Counted from the first letter of the stretch, positions 8,259-16,586 are shown. The stretch is 40,218 nt of DNA from Paenibacillus glycanilyticus NBRC 16618 (GCF_004000805.1 NZ_BILY01000052.1:1-40218), one strand, 5' to 3'. Translations and numbers: made by a program. The notes: generated from the letters alone by a model not told the origin.

Positions 8259-9448
8259 ATTTGAAACACTTCCTTAATCCGCTCCAGCGCCCAGTCCAGC
8301 TCATCCTTCGTTATAACCAGCGGCGGAGCGAAGCGGATGGCCGTCTCGTGGGTTTCCTTGCATAGCAGCCCAATCTGGAATAAAGCTTCGCAGTAGGCCC
8401 TCGCTTGGACGGACAACTGCATCCCGATAAATAAACCTCTACCCCTAACCTCGATAATATCCTCGTGCCGTATCGATTCCAGGGATTGTTTGAAATACTG
8501 GCCAAGCTGTTCCGACCGTTCAGCCAGCTTTTCGTCCTCGATCACCGCAAGCGCGGCTAACGCTACCGCACATGCCAGCGGATTGCCCCCAAAGGTTGAG
8601 CCGTGCGAGCCCGGCTCGAACAGCCCAAGCACGTCATCCCCGGCCGCAACGGCCGAGATAGGCAGAACGCCTCCGCCCAGCGCCTTCCCCAATATATACA
8701 CATCCGGAACAACGCCTTCCCAGTCGCAGGCAAACCTCTTGCCCGTCCGGCCAAAGCCCGTCTGTATCTCATCGGCCATAAACAATACATTGTGCTGCCT
8801 GCATAATTCAAAGGCCTGCTTCAAATATCCGTCGGGCGGCACGACAACGCCGGCTTCGCCTTGAATCGGTTCCAAAAGAAAAGCTGCCGTATTTGGCGTT
8901 ATCGCATTGGCTAGCGCTTCGGCATCTCCGTAAGGGATAATTTTAAATCCCGGCGTAAAAGGCCCAAAGCCGGCGCGGTATTGGGCATCGGAGGAAAACG
9001 AAGTAATCGTAATGGTCCGGCCGTGAAAATTGCCTTCGCAGACGATGATCTCGGCTTGACCGGAAGGGATTCCTTTAATCCGGTAAGCCCAGCGCCGCGC
9101 AGCCTTTAGCGCCGTTTCCACCGCTTCGGCGCCCGTGTTCATCGCAAGAATTTTGCTCTTGCCCGTAAATTCCGCCAGCTTCTTGGATAACTGGCCAAGC
9201 TGCTCGCTATGGAAGGCTCTAGAAGTCAACGTCACCTTATCCGCCTGCTCTTTAAGCGCCCGAATGATTGCGGGATGCCGGTGGCCATGGTTCAGCGCGG
9301 AATAAGCGCTGAGCATATCCATGTAACGACGGCCTTCCGGGTCTTCCACCCACACTCCTTCTGCCTTCTCGATTACAACAGGAAGCGGACTATAGTTGCG
9401 TGCACCGAAGCGATCCATGAGACGTATCGTGTCAACGGAGCTTTTCAT
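8255..9448 (-). CDS. rocD: Ornithine aminotransferase
   Basis: PLP enzyme that transfers the delta-amino group of ornithine to 2-oxoglutarate, giving glutamate-5-semialdehyde. From ATG 9448 (MKSSVDTIRLMDRFG) the product is 397 residues, normal for RocD. Class III aminotransferase motifs are visible: NTGAEAVE (about 104-111), ADEIQTGFGRTG (D226) and the Schiff-base lysine in ILGKALGGG (K255). The frame is open another 34 codons upstream, but those codons would run through the ahcY terminator and are rejected. An AAGGGGGG ribosome site precedes the chosen start. Confidence 0.95.
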   Translation of the reverse strand: MKSSVDTIRLMDRFGARNYSPLPVVIEKAEGVWVEDPEGRRYMDMLSAYSALNHGHRHPAIIRALKEQADKVTLTSRAFHSEQLGQLSKKLAEFTGKSKILAMNTGAEAVETALKAARRWAYRIKGIPSGQAEIIVCEGNFHGRTITITSFSSDAQYRAGFGPFTPGFKIIPYGDAEALANAITPNTAAFLLEPIQGEAGVVVPPDGYLKQAFELCRQHNVLFMADEIQTGFGRTGKRFACDWEGVVPDVYILGKALGGGVLPISAVAAGDDVLGLFEPGSHGSTFGGNPLACAVALAALAVIEDEKLAERSEQLGQYFKQSLESIRHEDIIEVRGRGLFIGMQLSVQARAYCEALFQIGLLCKETHETAIRFAPPLVITKDELDWALERIKEVFQI

Positions 9449-9502
9449 TTGCGCAATCCCCCCTTGTTTCATTGTACGGTGATTGCCGCAAGTCCCATGA
9501 CC

Positions 9503-9539
9503 GCAAAAAAAAGAACGCGCCAGAGGGCGCGTCCTTTTG
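9503..9539 (-). terminator. Intrinsic terminator of ahcY
   Basis: A 7-bp GC-rich stem (9515-9521 with 9526-9532, CTCT loop on the minus strand) is followed by an eight-T run. It lies just after the ahcY stop. Confidence 0.9.
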
Positions 9540-9546
9540 CATTCAT

Positions 9547-10809
9547 TCATTCTTCTTTCCAGCTGTCGAGATAAGTAACCTGCTCCGGCGTAAGCTTATC
9601 GATGCTGATGTTCAGCGAATCCAGCTTGAAGCGCGCTACCTGCTCGTCAAGCTCGTAAGGTACGTTTACGACTTTTTTGCCGATGTTCGCATATTGCTCG
9701 TTCACGTATCGAAGGCCAAGTGCCTGGAGGGCAAACGTTGTATCCATAATCTCCGCCGGATGCCCGTCGCCTGCAGCCAAGTTAACGAGACGTCCTTCAG
9801 CCAGCACATAGATGCTGCGGCCGTCCTTCAGCTTGTATTCTTCGATATTGCGGCGAACGGTACGGATATCCGTCGACATGGCCGCAAGCTCCGGCTTGTT
9901 GAACTCCACGTCGAAGTGGCCGGCGTTCGAAAGAATCGCGCCATTTTTCATAACTTCGTAGTGTTCGGCGCGGATACAATCTTTATTCCCCGTTACCGTA
10001 ATAAACAATTCGCCTACTTTTGCCGCTTCCGACATCGGAAGAACCGTAAAGCCGTCCATGTAAGCCTCAACCGCTTTGATCGCATCCACTTCGGTTACGA
10101 CCACGTTCGCGCCTAGTCCTTTGGCGCGCATGGCAACGCCTTTACCGCACCAGCCATAGCCGACCACGACTACCGTTTTGCCTGCCACAACCAGGTTCGT
10201 CGTCCGGTTAATGCCGTCAAAGACGGATTGGCCGGTACCGTAGCGGTTGTCGAACAGATATTTGCAATAAGCGTCGTTTACGGCAACCATCGGGAAGCTC
10301 AGCGTGCCTTCCTTCTCCATCGCCTTCAGACGGATAATTCCCGTCGTTGTTTCCTCCGCGCCGCCGCGAAGATTCTCGCGGAGATCCGGGCGTTCGGTAT
10401 GCAGAATCGTAACCAGGTCGCCGCCGTCATCGATAATGAGATCCGGCTTGGACTCAAGCGATTTGATAAGCAGCTCCTTATACTCTTCCGGCTCGGGATT
10501 GTATTTGGCGAATACCGTAATGCCGTCTTCCACCAGTGCCGCGCAAATATCGTCCTGCGTGGACAGCGGGTTGCTGCCCGTAATCGTTACGTCCGCGCCG
10601 CCTGCTTTGACGACCTTCGCGAGATAAGCCGTTTTCGCTTCCAGATGGAGGGAAATGGTTACCTTCAGGCCTTTAAAGGGCAGATCCTGCTCGAACTGCT
10701 CGCGGATCCGGTTCAAGACCGGCATATGAGCGCTTGCCCAGTCAATTTTCAAATGCCCTTCCGGAGCAAGGGCGATATCGCGGATAATGCTGTTTTCCAA
10801 TGTACTCAT
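9547..10809 (-). CDS. ahcY: Adenosylhomocysteinase (SAH hydrolase)
   Basis: NAD-dependent enzyme that splits S-adenosylhomocysteine into adenosine and homocysteine, removing the inhibitor left by methyltransferases. Visible motifs are SLHLEAKTAYL (H55), DDGGDLV (about 127-133), KYLFDNRYGTGQS (about 183-195) and the NAD-binding GYGWCGKG (217-224). At 420 residues it is the compact form without the roughly 40-residue insert found in longer bacterial and eukaryotic enzymes. The start is ATG 10809, with an AGGAGG ribosome site about 12 nt upstream. A structured 148-nt leader separates it from bshC. Many Bacillus species instead use the Pfs/LuxS route. Confidence 0.96.
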   Translation of the reverse strand: MSTLENSIIRDIALAPEGHLKIDWASAHMPVLNRIREQFEQDLPFKGLKVTISLHLEAKTAYLAKVVKAGGADVTITGSNPLSTQDDICAALVEDGITVFAKYNPEPEEYKELLIKSLESKPDLIIDDGGDLVTILHTERPDLRENLRGGAEETTTGIIRLKAMEKEGTLSFPMVAVNDAYCKYLFDNRYGTGQSVFDGINRTTNLVVAGKTVVVVGYGWCGKGVAMRAKGLGANVVVTEVDAIKAVEAYMDGFTVLPMSEAAKVGELFITVTGNKDCIRAEHYEVMKNGAILSNAGHFDVEFNKPELAAMSTDIRTVRRNIEEYKLKDGRSIYVLAEGRLVNLAAGDGHPAEIMDTTFALQALGLRYVNEQYANIGKKVVNVPYELDEQVARFKLDSLNISIDKLTPEQVTYLDSWKEE

Positions 10810-10844
10810 GCTTTTTAATAGCCTCCTACAACATTCTTACCACA

Positions 10845-10950
10845 ATAGAACTTACATGGTTCACGACAATCGAAAGCCGAAGTTCTATCTGGCGATTAAA
10901 CCTACCTCTATACGAGGTCGCCCATCTTCGAATTGCCTCGAGAAAGGTTT
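10845..10950 (-). promoter_or_regulatory. Candidate structured leader RNA upstream of ahcY
   Basis: On the minus strand the bshC-ahcY gap can form several helices. AAACCT (10950-10945) pairs with AGGTTT (10903-10898), and CGAGG (10940-10936) with CCTCG (10917-10913). Mutually exclusive with the latter is a hairpin with 5-bp arms at 10904-10908 and 10914-10918, extended by GGCG/CGCC (10922 side and 10891 side). Downstream, a perfect 9-bp stem joins 10880-10888 to 10845-10853 around a 26-nt loop. The last helix ends about 35 nt before the start codon. I do not recognise a known SAM or SAH riboswitch consensus, so a regulatory role is inference. Confidence 0.4.
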
Positions 10951-10957
10951 ACTCACA

Positions 10958-12595
10958 TCACAAATAAACGAGCTGATGTCCGCCTGTCGGACTGAACGGA
11001 AGCTCAAGCAGCTTCTCCAGCCATGCGGAGCCGTAACGGTTCCAATAACCTGACATGTTGATCACTCTCTCCTGCGGTTTACCGCTTGGCCAGAGCGAAA
11101 GCGCAATGCGGTCGAGCTGACGTATCGACGCGTCGTATTGCTTATTAAATGCATCCTTCGTTTTGGCTTCCAAATACTCAATCTGCTCCACAATCTTCTG
11201 GCGGTTCGTCTCTCCCAGCTTCAGAAGACCCGGCTGAATGGAACCGGCAAGCTCAAGCAGCGGTCCGTACATCGCAACAAACGACTGCTTCACGTCTTGG
11301 AACCGCTCTTCGATGGAAAGCTGGTCCTGCTCGGACAGCCACGCTTGCTTGCGGGCTTCGAAACGCTTCGCCACATCCTCGAAGGACAGTTCGTATTTCA
11401 TCATATGCTTCGCAATGGTACCTTCTACCAGGGTAAAGGACATTCTCGGCACAATAATCGGCATTTCCATTCCCAGCTTACGGAAAGCTTCGCCGGTTAA
11501 TGCCCAATACGCGATTTCGCCCGGGCCCAAAACGGTACCCAGCACCGGGAACAAATAATCCTGCATAATCGGCCTTGTAAGCACGTTGTTGCTAAGCTGG
11601 GAAGGCTGTTCGTCCGCCAGTTGAAGCAGCTGCTCTTTCGTCCAGAAAGCAGTTGCCTTCCGATCCTGGAACTGCCCGCCGCGCTTGTGCAGCAGCGTCC
11701 GCTCGTCCCCGTTCGCCGGGTTAAACACAAACAGGTTCGCGCTGCCCTCCACAACATCCGCCTGCAGCTGGTAACCAAGCGATTTCACTTTCTCCGCCGC
11801 GGATTTATACGCTGCTTCGAGCTCATCGTTTTCCTCGATCATGCGGCGGAACATCGGCGCTTCGATTTTACGGAGCTTTGGATCATCCGCATCCAGCAGA
11901 ACGAGGCCTTCCTTGCCGAACAAAAAGGACAGAATTCCGGCAAACATGTCCGATAACGACCGGGATTGAACTGCAATTTGCCTTAGCTGCTCAAGCAGTC
12001 CAGGCTTAAAGTCCGAATGAGGGAGCGTCTGCTCGAGCTCCTCCAGCATCGCGTTCCAGCTGTCCGTCTCAACAGCCGTACGGCTTACGGAAGTTCTCGG
12101 GCCTTCCGGACGCTGCACAATCAGCTTGCGCAGCTCTTGCTCCGCATTCAGCACGAACGTATGATTTGCTTCATCCCAGTCGTGATCTTCGCCGGCAATC
12201 CAGAAAACCGGCACAACCGTGCGGCCCAGCTTCTCGGAAGCCCATTTAGCCCCGCTGACGATGGAGACCGCCTTATGTATCACGAGCAGAGCTCCTGACC
12301 ACAAGCCGGCTTGCTGCCCGCCAATGATAACCGGCGCGCCTTCCGCGATAGCGCGGATGGAAGCGTCCACCTCCGGCGTTGTATACGGGCTGTTGTATTG
12401 GCGCAGCACCTCGGCTAATTCCGCCGGGTTCGCCCGGCTGCCCGAAAGCTCCTCCAGCTTCTTCAGGCGCACTGCCCAATCCTGCTCGCGTCCGGCATGA
12501 TAGCCGTACAGCGATTCGATATTTGCGTCCGTTCGATGTATATAAGCCTCTGTTAAAGGCTGGGCGCTTGGCAAGTCATAATGTTCCGTATTCAT
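10958..12595 (-). CDS. bshC: Bacillithiol biosynthesis cysteine-adding enzyme BshC
   Basis: Last enzyme of bacillithiol synthesis, adding cysteine to GlcN-malate; bacillithiol is the main low-molecular-weight thiol of many Firmicutes. The 545-residue length from ATG 12595 fits the family. The Rossmann-like core shows VIIGGQQAGLWSGALLVIHK and PVFWIAGEDHDWDEANH, both characteristic. A long coiled-coil segment and the C-terminal ERVINMSGYWNRYG follow. The ribosome site GGGAGG is about 12 nt from the ATG, somewhat long. A slightly longer in-frame ATG at 12625 has no better site. Position downstream of panE and DUF3397 matches the Bacillus neighbourhood. Confidence 0.95.
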   Translation of the reverse strand: MNTEHYDLPSAQPLTEAYIHRTDANIESLYGYHAGREQDWAVRLKKLEELSGSRANPAELAEVLRQYNSPYTTPEVDASIRAIAEGAPVIIGGQQAGLWSGALLVIHKAVSIVSGAKWASEKLGRTVVPVFWIAGEDHDWDEANHTFVLNAEQELRKLIVQRPEGPRTSVSRTAVETDSWNAMLEELEQTLPHSDFKPGLLEQLRQIAVQSRSLSDMFAGILSFLFGKEGLVLLDADDPKLRKIEAPMFRRMIEENDELEAAYKSAAEKVKSLGYQLQADVVEGSANLFVFNPANGDERTLLHKRGGQFQDRKATAFWTKEQLLQLADEQPSQLSNNVLTRPIMQDYLFPVLGTVLGPGEIAYWALTGEAFRKLGMEMPIIVPRMSFTLVEGTIAKHMMKYELSFEDVAKRFEARKQAWLSEQDQLSIEERFQDVKQSFVAMYGPLLELAGSIQPGLLKLGETNRQKIVEQIEYLEAKTKDAFNKQYDASIRQLDRIALSLWPSGKPQERVINMSGYWNRYGSAWLEKLLELPFSPTGGHQLVYL

Positions 12596-12691
12596 AGCGC
12601 AGCCAGTTCCTCCCAAATCAATCATATAGTTTTATAAAACTGTAACCATTCAAGCAACAATTTGATTGTACACAAAGGATAAGCCGCACGT

Positions 12692-12730
12692 CAAAAGAAA
12701 AAAGACCCGAAACCTTTTGGTTACAGGCCC
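12692..12730 (-). terminator. Intrinsic terminator after the DUF3397 gene
   Basis: The minus strand forms an 11-bp stem with one mismatch (12704-12714 with 12719-12729, AAAA loop), followed by TTTTTTCTTTT. This isolates bshC from the upstream panE-DUF3397 unit. Confidence 0.85.
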
Positions 12731-12738
12731 TCGATTGC

Positions 12739-13134
12739 TTACGCGGAAAAGATTTTTTGTCCGATCGCGATAAACATCAGCAGCAGGTACGCCATGCTCA
12801 TCGTAAAAAATCCCAGTCGCCATACGGCGCGGAACACCCGCTTCACGTTTACGTTCCCGCGTTTGCGGAACTGCATATTGCCCAGCAAGCCTCCGCCGAG
12901 CAGCATAAAAAGAATTATAGCATACAGTCCGAAGGAACTGTTAAAGATGGAATCGAACAATACGGCCACGCATCCGATCAGAAGCGCGGTCGTAACATCC
13001 ATCGCCAGCTGGAACGCTTTTTTTCTATCGTCCGAAAACATGCCATACCCGAAATAAACCAGAAGAAACGGAATGACAGGTATGACTGCCAAATAGGCGT
13101 AGACATATTTTATGCTGTCCCATAAAAAGCCCAT
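12739..13134 (-). CDS. DUF3397 family membrane protein
   Basis: Small integral membrane protein (131 residues) of unknown function. Four hydrophobic segments are visible at about 10-32, 44-62, 66-85 and 107-127, separated by short basic loops (DDRKK; QFRKRGNVNVKR). It matches the DUF3397 proteins encoded near bshC and panE in Bacillales. The ATG at 13134 has an AAGGTG ribosome site 8 nt upstream. It follows panE after a 26-nt gap and is probably co-transcribed with it. The family call rests on topology and position. Confidence 0.75.
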   Translation of the reverse strand: MGFLWDSIKYVYAYLAVIPVIPFLLVYFGYGMFSDDRKKAFQLAMDVTTALLIGCVAVLFDSIFNSSFGLYAIILFMLLGGGLLGNMQFRKRGNVNVKRVFRAVWRLGFFTMSMAYLLLMFIAIGQKIFSA

Positions 13135-13160
13135 GTCATTCGCACCTTCCCTCGTTTTTC

Positions 13161-14114
13161 TTAACGGAGCTGCTTCACGAGTGTCGTTACGGCATCATTG
13201 AACGGCGAGGCTATGCCCAAACGTCTTGCGAGCCCGGAAACACCGCCGTTTATCCAGTCGATTTCCGTCTGCCGCCCTGCCCTCACGTCACTCAGCATGG
13301 ACGAGACATTAGCCGCCGTAGCCTCGCATACCCGCATCACAAGCTGCCATCCGTTATCGCTTGACTTCATCCCGTCTGCCGTAAGAATCGCCGAGGTTTC
13401 CTCGAACAAGGCTCTCATCAGCTTCAGCCTTGACGGATGCTGCGGCAGCTCTCCGTTAGTCGTATCGTAAATCGCCGTAAGCGGATTAATAACCGCATTA
13501 ATAAGCAGCTTTTGGTAAATCATGTCCTTCATCTCATTCGACAAACCCGCATGGAATCCTGCCGATTTCAGTATATTTAGCAACAAAATTTGGAGATTAT
13601 CGTCCTTTTTGTCTTCCGCATACGCTCCAAACCATAAAGGACCGTCCCCCGTGTGCCTAACATGGCGAACGTCATCGAGCCGCCTTGCTCCAACAGACGT
13701 TACGCCCGCATAGAGAAGCGCATGGGGAAGAGCCGCCGCCAGCTTGTCCATGTGACCGATTCCGTTCTGAAGGCACAATATCGCCGTTTTCCCGCTGCTT
13801 AGCAGTTGAAGCTGATTCAATAGCGGTTCATCGATATGGCTTTGCTTAACCGTCAATAGGATCCAGGCCGGGGATTGCTCGGCACCGTCTCTGGCTTGTC
13901 CTTTAGTACAAGCTTGAAGGCTGGCAAGAGAATAACTGTTCACCGCAATATCCCTGGCATCCCCATCCAGCGTTTCCAGTCTGATGCCTTCCGCCCGAAG
14001 CCGCTCCGCCTGCTTGTCCGTTCGTGTCCACACCGTAACCTCTTGCCCCGTCTGAGCCAGCAGACCGGCATGCAGGAGACCAATCGCTCCGCCTCCAACT
14101 ATATGTATCTTCAA
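13161..14114 (-). CDS. panE: 2-Dehydropantoate 2-reductase (KPR family)
   Basis: NADPH-dependent reductase of pantothenate/CoA synthesis, ketopantoate to pantoate. The N-terminal Rossmann motif is KIHIVGGGAIG (residues 2-12). A catalytic Lys lies in LLTVKQSH, with CLQNGIG and the C-terminal KLLINAVINPLTAI segment typical of KPR proteins. The open frame extends to 14174, but those codons would lie inside a terminator hairpin. The likely start is TTG at 14114 with GGTGAT upstream, giving 317 residues. Close paralogues with other 2-oxo-acid substrates exist, so the panE assignment is likely rather than certain. Confidence 0.85.
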   Translation of the reverse strand: MKIHIVGGGAIGLLHAGLLAQTGQEVTVWTRTDKQAERLRAEGIRLETLDGDARDIAVNSYSLASLQACTKGQARDGAEQSPAWILLTVKQSHIDEPLLNQLQLLSSGKTAILCLQNGIGHMDKLAAALPHALLYAGVTSVGARRLDDVRHVRHTGDGPLWFGAYAEDKKDDNLQILLLNILKSAGFHAGLSNEMKDMIYQKLLINAVINPLTAIYDTTNGELPQHPSRLKLMRALFEETSAILTADGMKSSDNGWQLVMRVCEATAANVSSMLSDVRAGRQTEIDWINGGVSGLARRLGIASPFNDAVTTLVKQLR

Positions 14115-14145
14115 ACTCGGATCACCACTTCGGAAGTATTGGGCA

Positions 14146-14178
14146 TAAAAAAAGTATGCTCGTATATATAGCATACTT
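14146..14178 (-). terminator. Hairpin with seven-T run in front of panE
   Basis: A perfect 9-bp stem (14152-14160 with 14170-14178) is followed on the minus strand by TTTTTTT. It lies about 35 nt before the panE start and directly downstream of the rsfA terminator. It could be a second terminator or an attenuator in the panE leader. Confidence 0.7.
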
Positions 14179-14185
14179 GTTTCAG

Positions 14186-14224
14186 GCTAAAAAGCGAACA
14201 CCCCGCCGTTCATCGCCGGCGGGG
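14186..14224 (-). terminator. Intrinsic terminator of rsfA
   Basis: An 8-bp all-GC stem (14201-14208 with 14217-14224) is followed on the minus strand by TTCGCTTTTT. It starts a few bases after the rsfA stop. Confidence 0.88.
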
Positions 14225-14231
14225 CATTTAC

Positions 14232-14882
14232 CTATTCAATTCGTTCCAAATTTCCGTTTGCATCCATTTTAAAGCGAGGCTTTGCTTCCTCTTCATGCGT
14301 CAACACCGCCAGACGGCGTGCCCGGTCCATAATCTGAATCAATGTTTTATAATCATCATTGACGGCCCGGTAATCGGTTTGAACATTATTTACTTCTCTA
14401 GACAATCTCTCATTCTCTTCGCGTAAACGATCAATTTCATCATCTTTTTCCTTCAGCTCTTTCTCGAAGGATTTGATTTGACGGCTTACGTCCTGATAAG
14501 TGGTCTTGAACTGTCTAAGAAAACGAATAATGGAATCAACGGATAAACCTTCTTCCGTCGTTACCGCATTAGCACTAAATGCTCTTTCTTCTGCATCGTA
14601 AACGGCAATAGAAGAGACATGCGGGGTTGCGACAATCGCCTGTTTTTTCAAATAATTGCGCTTCTGGCGCTGCTGCTTGGCGATTTGAATCGCTTCTTCA
14701 TAACGTTTGCGGACACAGCTGTTCCAGCGGAATCCGCAAGCCGCCGAAGTCCGTCCTATACGTTCCCCTACCTCTTCAAATGCCGCTAGCTGGGTACTAC
14801 CTTCGCGAATATGGCGTAGTGTAACTTCGGCGAGTATGAGATCGTCGTCGGGACTCCACGCATCTTGTCTGACTGCTGTCAT
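14232..14882 (-). CDS. rsfA: RsfA-family transcription factor
   Basis: Prespore-type DNA-binding regulator that in B. subtilis modulates the sigma-F regulon. The 216-residue protein begins with a SANT/Myb-like helix-turn-helix (about 5-60: AWSPDDDLILAEVTLRHIREG...GRTSAACGFRWNSCVRKRYEEAI). A basic linker (QQRQKRNYLKKQ) and a long C-terminal coiled coil (about 120-195: FEKELKEKDDEIDRLREENERL) follow. This is the family's N-to-C layout. The start is ATG with AAGGAGG and a 9-nt spacer. It is divergent from the DUF2626 gene and ends in its own terminator. The sporulation role is by homology. Confidence 0.88.
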   Translation of the reverse strand: MTAVRQDAWSPDDDLILAEVTLRHIREGSTQLAAFEEVGERIGRTSAACGFRWNSCVRKRYEEAIQIAKQQRQKRNYLKKQAIVATPHVSSIAVYDAEERAFSANAVTTEEGLSVDSIIRFLRQFKTTYQDVSRQIKSFEKELKEKDDEIDRLREENERLSREVNNVQTDYRAVNDDYKTLIQIMDRARRLAVLTHEEEAKPRFKMDANGNLERIE

Positions 14883-15077
14883 GCGACCAAAACCTCCTTA
14901 CGTAAAGGCGCTTACTTTATCTCTATGCCCTTGGTAGAGTTCATAGAATCTATCGGATACTAATTTGTATAACCAAATTTCAAAAAGCTCATACATAATT
15001 CATCCGATTAACGAGCAAACTGGTATCGTAACGCTTTCAATTTACACAAAATAGTTGATTTTGTTCGTACTTGCTTG

Positions 15078-15106
15078 TTTACACTGCCAAATTCAACCGT
15101 TATAAT
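15078..15106 (+). promoter_or_regulatory. Sigma-A promoter of the DUF2626 gene
   Basis: TTTACA (15078-15083), a 17-nt spacer and a perfect TATAAT (15101-15106) lie about 43 nt before the DUF2626 start codon. This is among the best consensus promoters in the window. Confidence 0.85.
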
Positions 15107-15148
15107 GTACAATAGAAATTCGGGTCAGAGCGAAGGGGGGATGGTTTC

Positions 15149-15385
15149 ATGGCACGCATGTATCGGGTACTCGGTTTTTGGACTCTTGTGATCGGCTTGA
15201 TGGCCTTCGCAGGTCACATGACTGAATTCGCACTTCTGTTTTTTGCACAAGCGGTAGCTTTCGTTTTCCTGGGTTATCTCAAATTTAGCGAACGAACATA
15301 CATACTCATGTTCTGGGGATATATGGCAATTTCGTTTGTAGGCTTTACTTACTGGACCGTATTCAAAATGGGCAACCCCTTCTAA
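15149..15385 (+). CDS. DUF2626 family small membrane protein (YqgY-like)
   Basis: A 78-residue, very hydrophobic protein with three predicted membrane helices (about 7-25, 26-44 and 51-71). It closely fits the DUF2626 family (RVLGFWTLVIGLMAF...MLFWGYMAISFVGFTYWTVFKMG), represented by YqgY in B. subtilis. No function is known. The ATG has a GGGGGG-type ribosome site, and the gene has its own consensus promoter and a terminator, so it is monocistronic. The family name comes from memory. Confidence 0.82.
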   Translation: MARMYRVLGFWTLVIGLMAFAGHMTEFALLFFAQAVAFVFLGYLKFSERTYILMFWGYMAISFVGFTYWTVFKMGNPF

Positions 15386-15398
15386 AGTTTGCGAACGA

Positions 15399-15437
15399 CA
15401 AAAAAAGGTGCAGCTCCTTGTGGAGCGGCACCTTTTC
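15399..15437. terminator. Bidirectional terminator between DUF2626 and the MidA-like gene
   Basis: AAAGGTGC-A-GCTCC pairs with GGAGC-G-GCACCTTT across a TTGT loop (about 15403-15436). There are A and T runs on both sides, so it can stop transcription from either convergent gene. Confidence 0.87.
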
Positions 15438-16586
15438 TCATTTATCCAGCACAAGCACTTTAAACGTCTCGCTCATTCCGTCGCTCAGCAGCAGCTGGCG
15501 CACCGCCCGGTTCATTTTGGCCGCTTGGCCGAAAGGGTCGGTATCCGAATGATTTTGCAGGAGCCCCAAAGCTCCGTGATCAATAAGAAACTGCTTCTGG
15601 GTTCCGTAATAGGCAATTCGCCATCCCCCGGCTTCGGCGGCATGGCGGAGCGGCGTAAACGGCACATGCGCCGTTATATCCTGCTCTCCGATCCGAAGGT
15701 ACGGCTCGTCGGAAGCGATATGATCCGAATAACAGAGCAAGGTCCCCTTCATCCGATGACTTGCCGTATATTCCTCCGCCTCATGACCGTAATCAATGAT
15801 AATGACACGCCCTTCTCCCAGCACATCGGCCATACTTGCAAGCCATTGCTCCGCATCCAAATTAACCTCCGTCTGCTGACCTTCCGTTAGCCGGATACCG
15901 CCCTTTTGCAACGCAGCGGCTATCCGTTCATCCGAGAGCGGCATACGCACCTCGTAAAAGCCATCCTCCGCATTTCCGGCTACGCCAAGCTCAACAAGCT
16001 TTCCTTGCTCCACCGTCACCCGATTCACCGGAAAGGCATCCAGCAGCTCGTTGGCGAGCACAACCGCAGGAAGCTCCTGCCAGTGCCCCCCGCCCTGCAG
16101 CGCTTCGTCAGAAGACAGGAATAACGCCGTTTCAGAGTCGATAGTACGCTTCGCTTCTTCCAAGTGGCCCGGATGATCTTCGACCAGGACAGGCTGGCAT
16201 TGAAGATCGGAACAGTATTCTGCTCGAGCCCGCCAGGCTTCTTGGATTTGCATCGTAAGCCGCCCCGTGCCCGCTCCCCATTCCACAAGCTGAATACGGC
16301 CTACGGCTGCTTGGACGGCGTAGTCCCACACGTAATTCGTCAAGCAATGCGCCATCACGGCACCTACGGCAGAGCTGGTGTAAAAATCGCCTTCCCGCCC
16401 TATTCGCACAGGTCCTGAGCGGTAATAACCGTCCTGCTTGTCATATAAACATAAACTCATGTATTGTTTGAACGTCATGCAGCGAAGGCCTGGAGTGTCC
16501 CTGCTGCCCTCCCGCCAGCCGACCGCAGGCATCTCGGCGATCTGCTCCGAAATCCGGCGGATTAACGATTTTTTGCCTATTTTCAC
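15438..16586 (-). CDS. MidA/NDUFAF7-like class I SAM-dependent methyltransferase (COG1565)
   Basis: The 382-residue protein has the hallmark N-terminus of this family (MTFKQYMSLCLYDKQDGYY...GDFYTSSAVG, about 37-74), then the SAM-binding VEWGAGTGRLT (about 101-111). Further family segments are VVLANELLDAFPV and IIIDYGHEAEEY. Mitochondrial relatives methylate an arginine of complex I subunit NDUFS2; the bacterial substrate is unknown. The start is GTG with GGGAG 8 nt upstream. It is divergent from the secreted coiled-coil gene (93-nt gap) and convergent with DUF2626. Confidence 0.88.
   Translation of the reverse strand: MKIGKKSLIRRISEQIAEMPAVGWREGSRDTPGLRCMTFKQYMSLCLYDKQDGYYRSGPVRIGREGDFYTSSAVGAVMAHCLTNYVWDYAVQAAVGRIQLVEWGAGTGRLTMQIQEAWRARAEYCSDLQCQPVLVEDHPGHLEEAKRTIDSETALFLSSDEALQGGGHWQELPAVVLANELLDAFPVNRVTVEQGKLVELGVAGNAEDGFYEVRMPLSDERIAAALQKGGIRLTEGQQTEVNLDAEQWLASMADVLGEGRVIIIDYGHEAEEYTASHRMKGTLLCYSDHIASDEPYLRIGEQDITAHVPFTPLRHAAEAGGWRIAYYGTQKQFLIDHGALGLLQNHSDTDPFGQAAKMNRAVRQLLLSDGMSETFKVLVLDK

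Noticed and set aside
9449..9550. 34-residue N-terminal extension of RocD
   Set aside because: The extension is encoded by the ahcY terminator and spacer; a proper start with ribosome site lies at 9448.
10810..10957. Known SAM-I or SAH riboswitch before ahcY
   Set aside because: The characteristic core sequences are not present; kept only as an unassigned structured leader.
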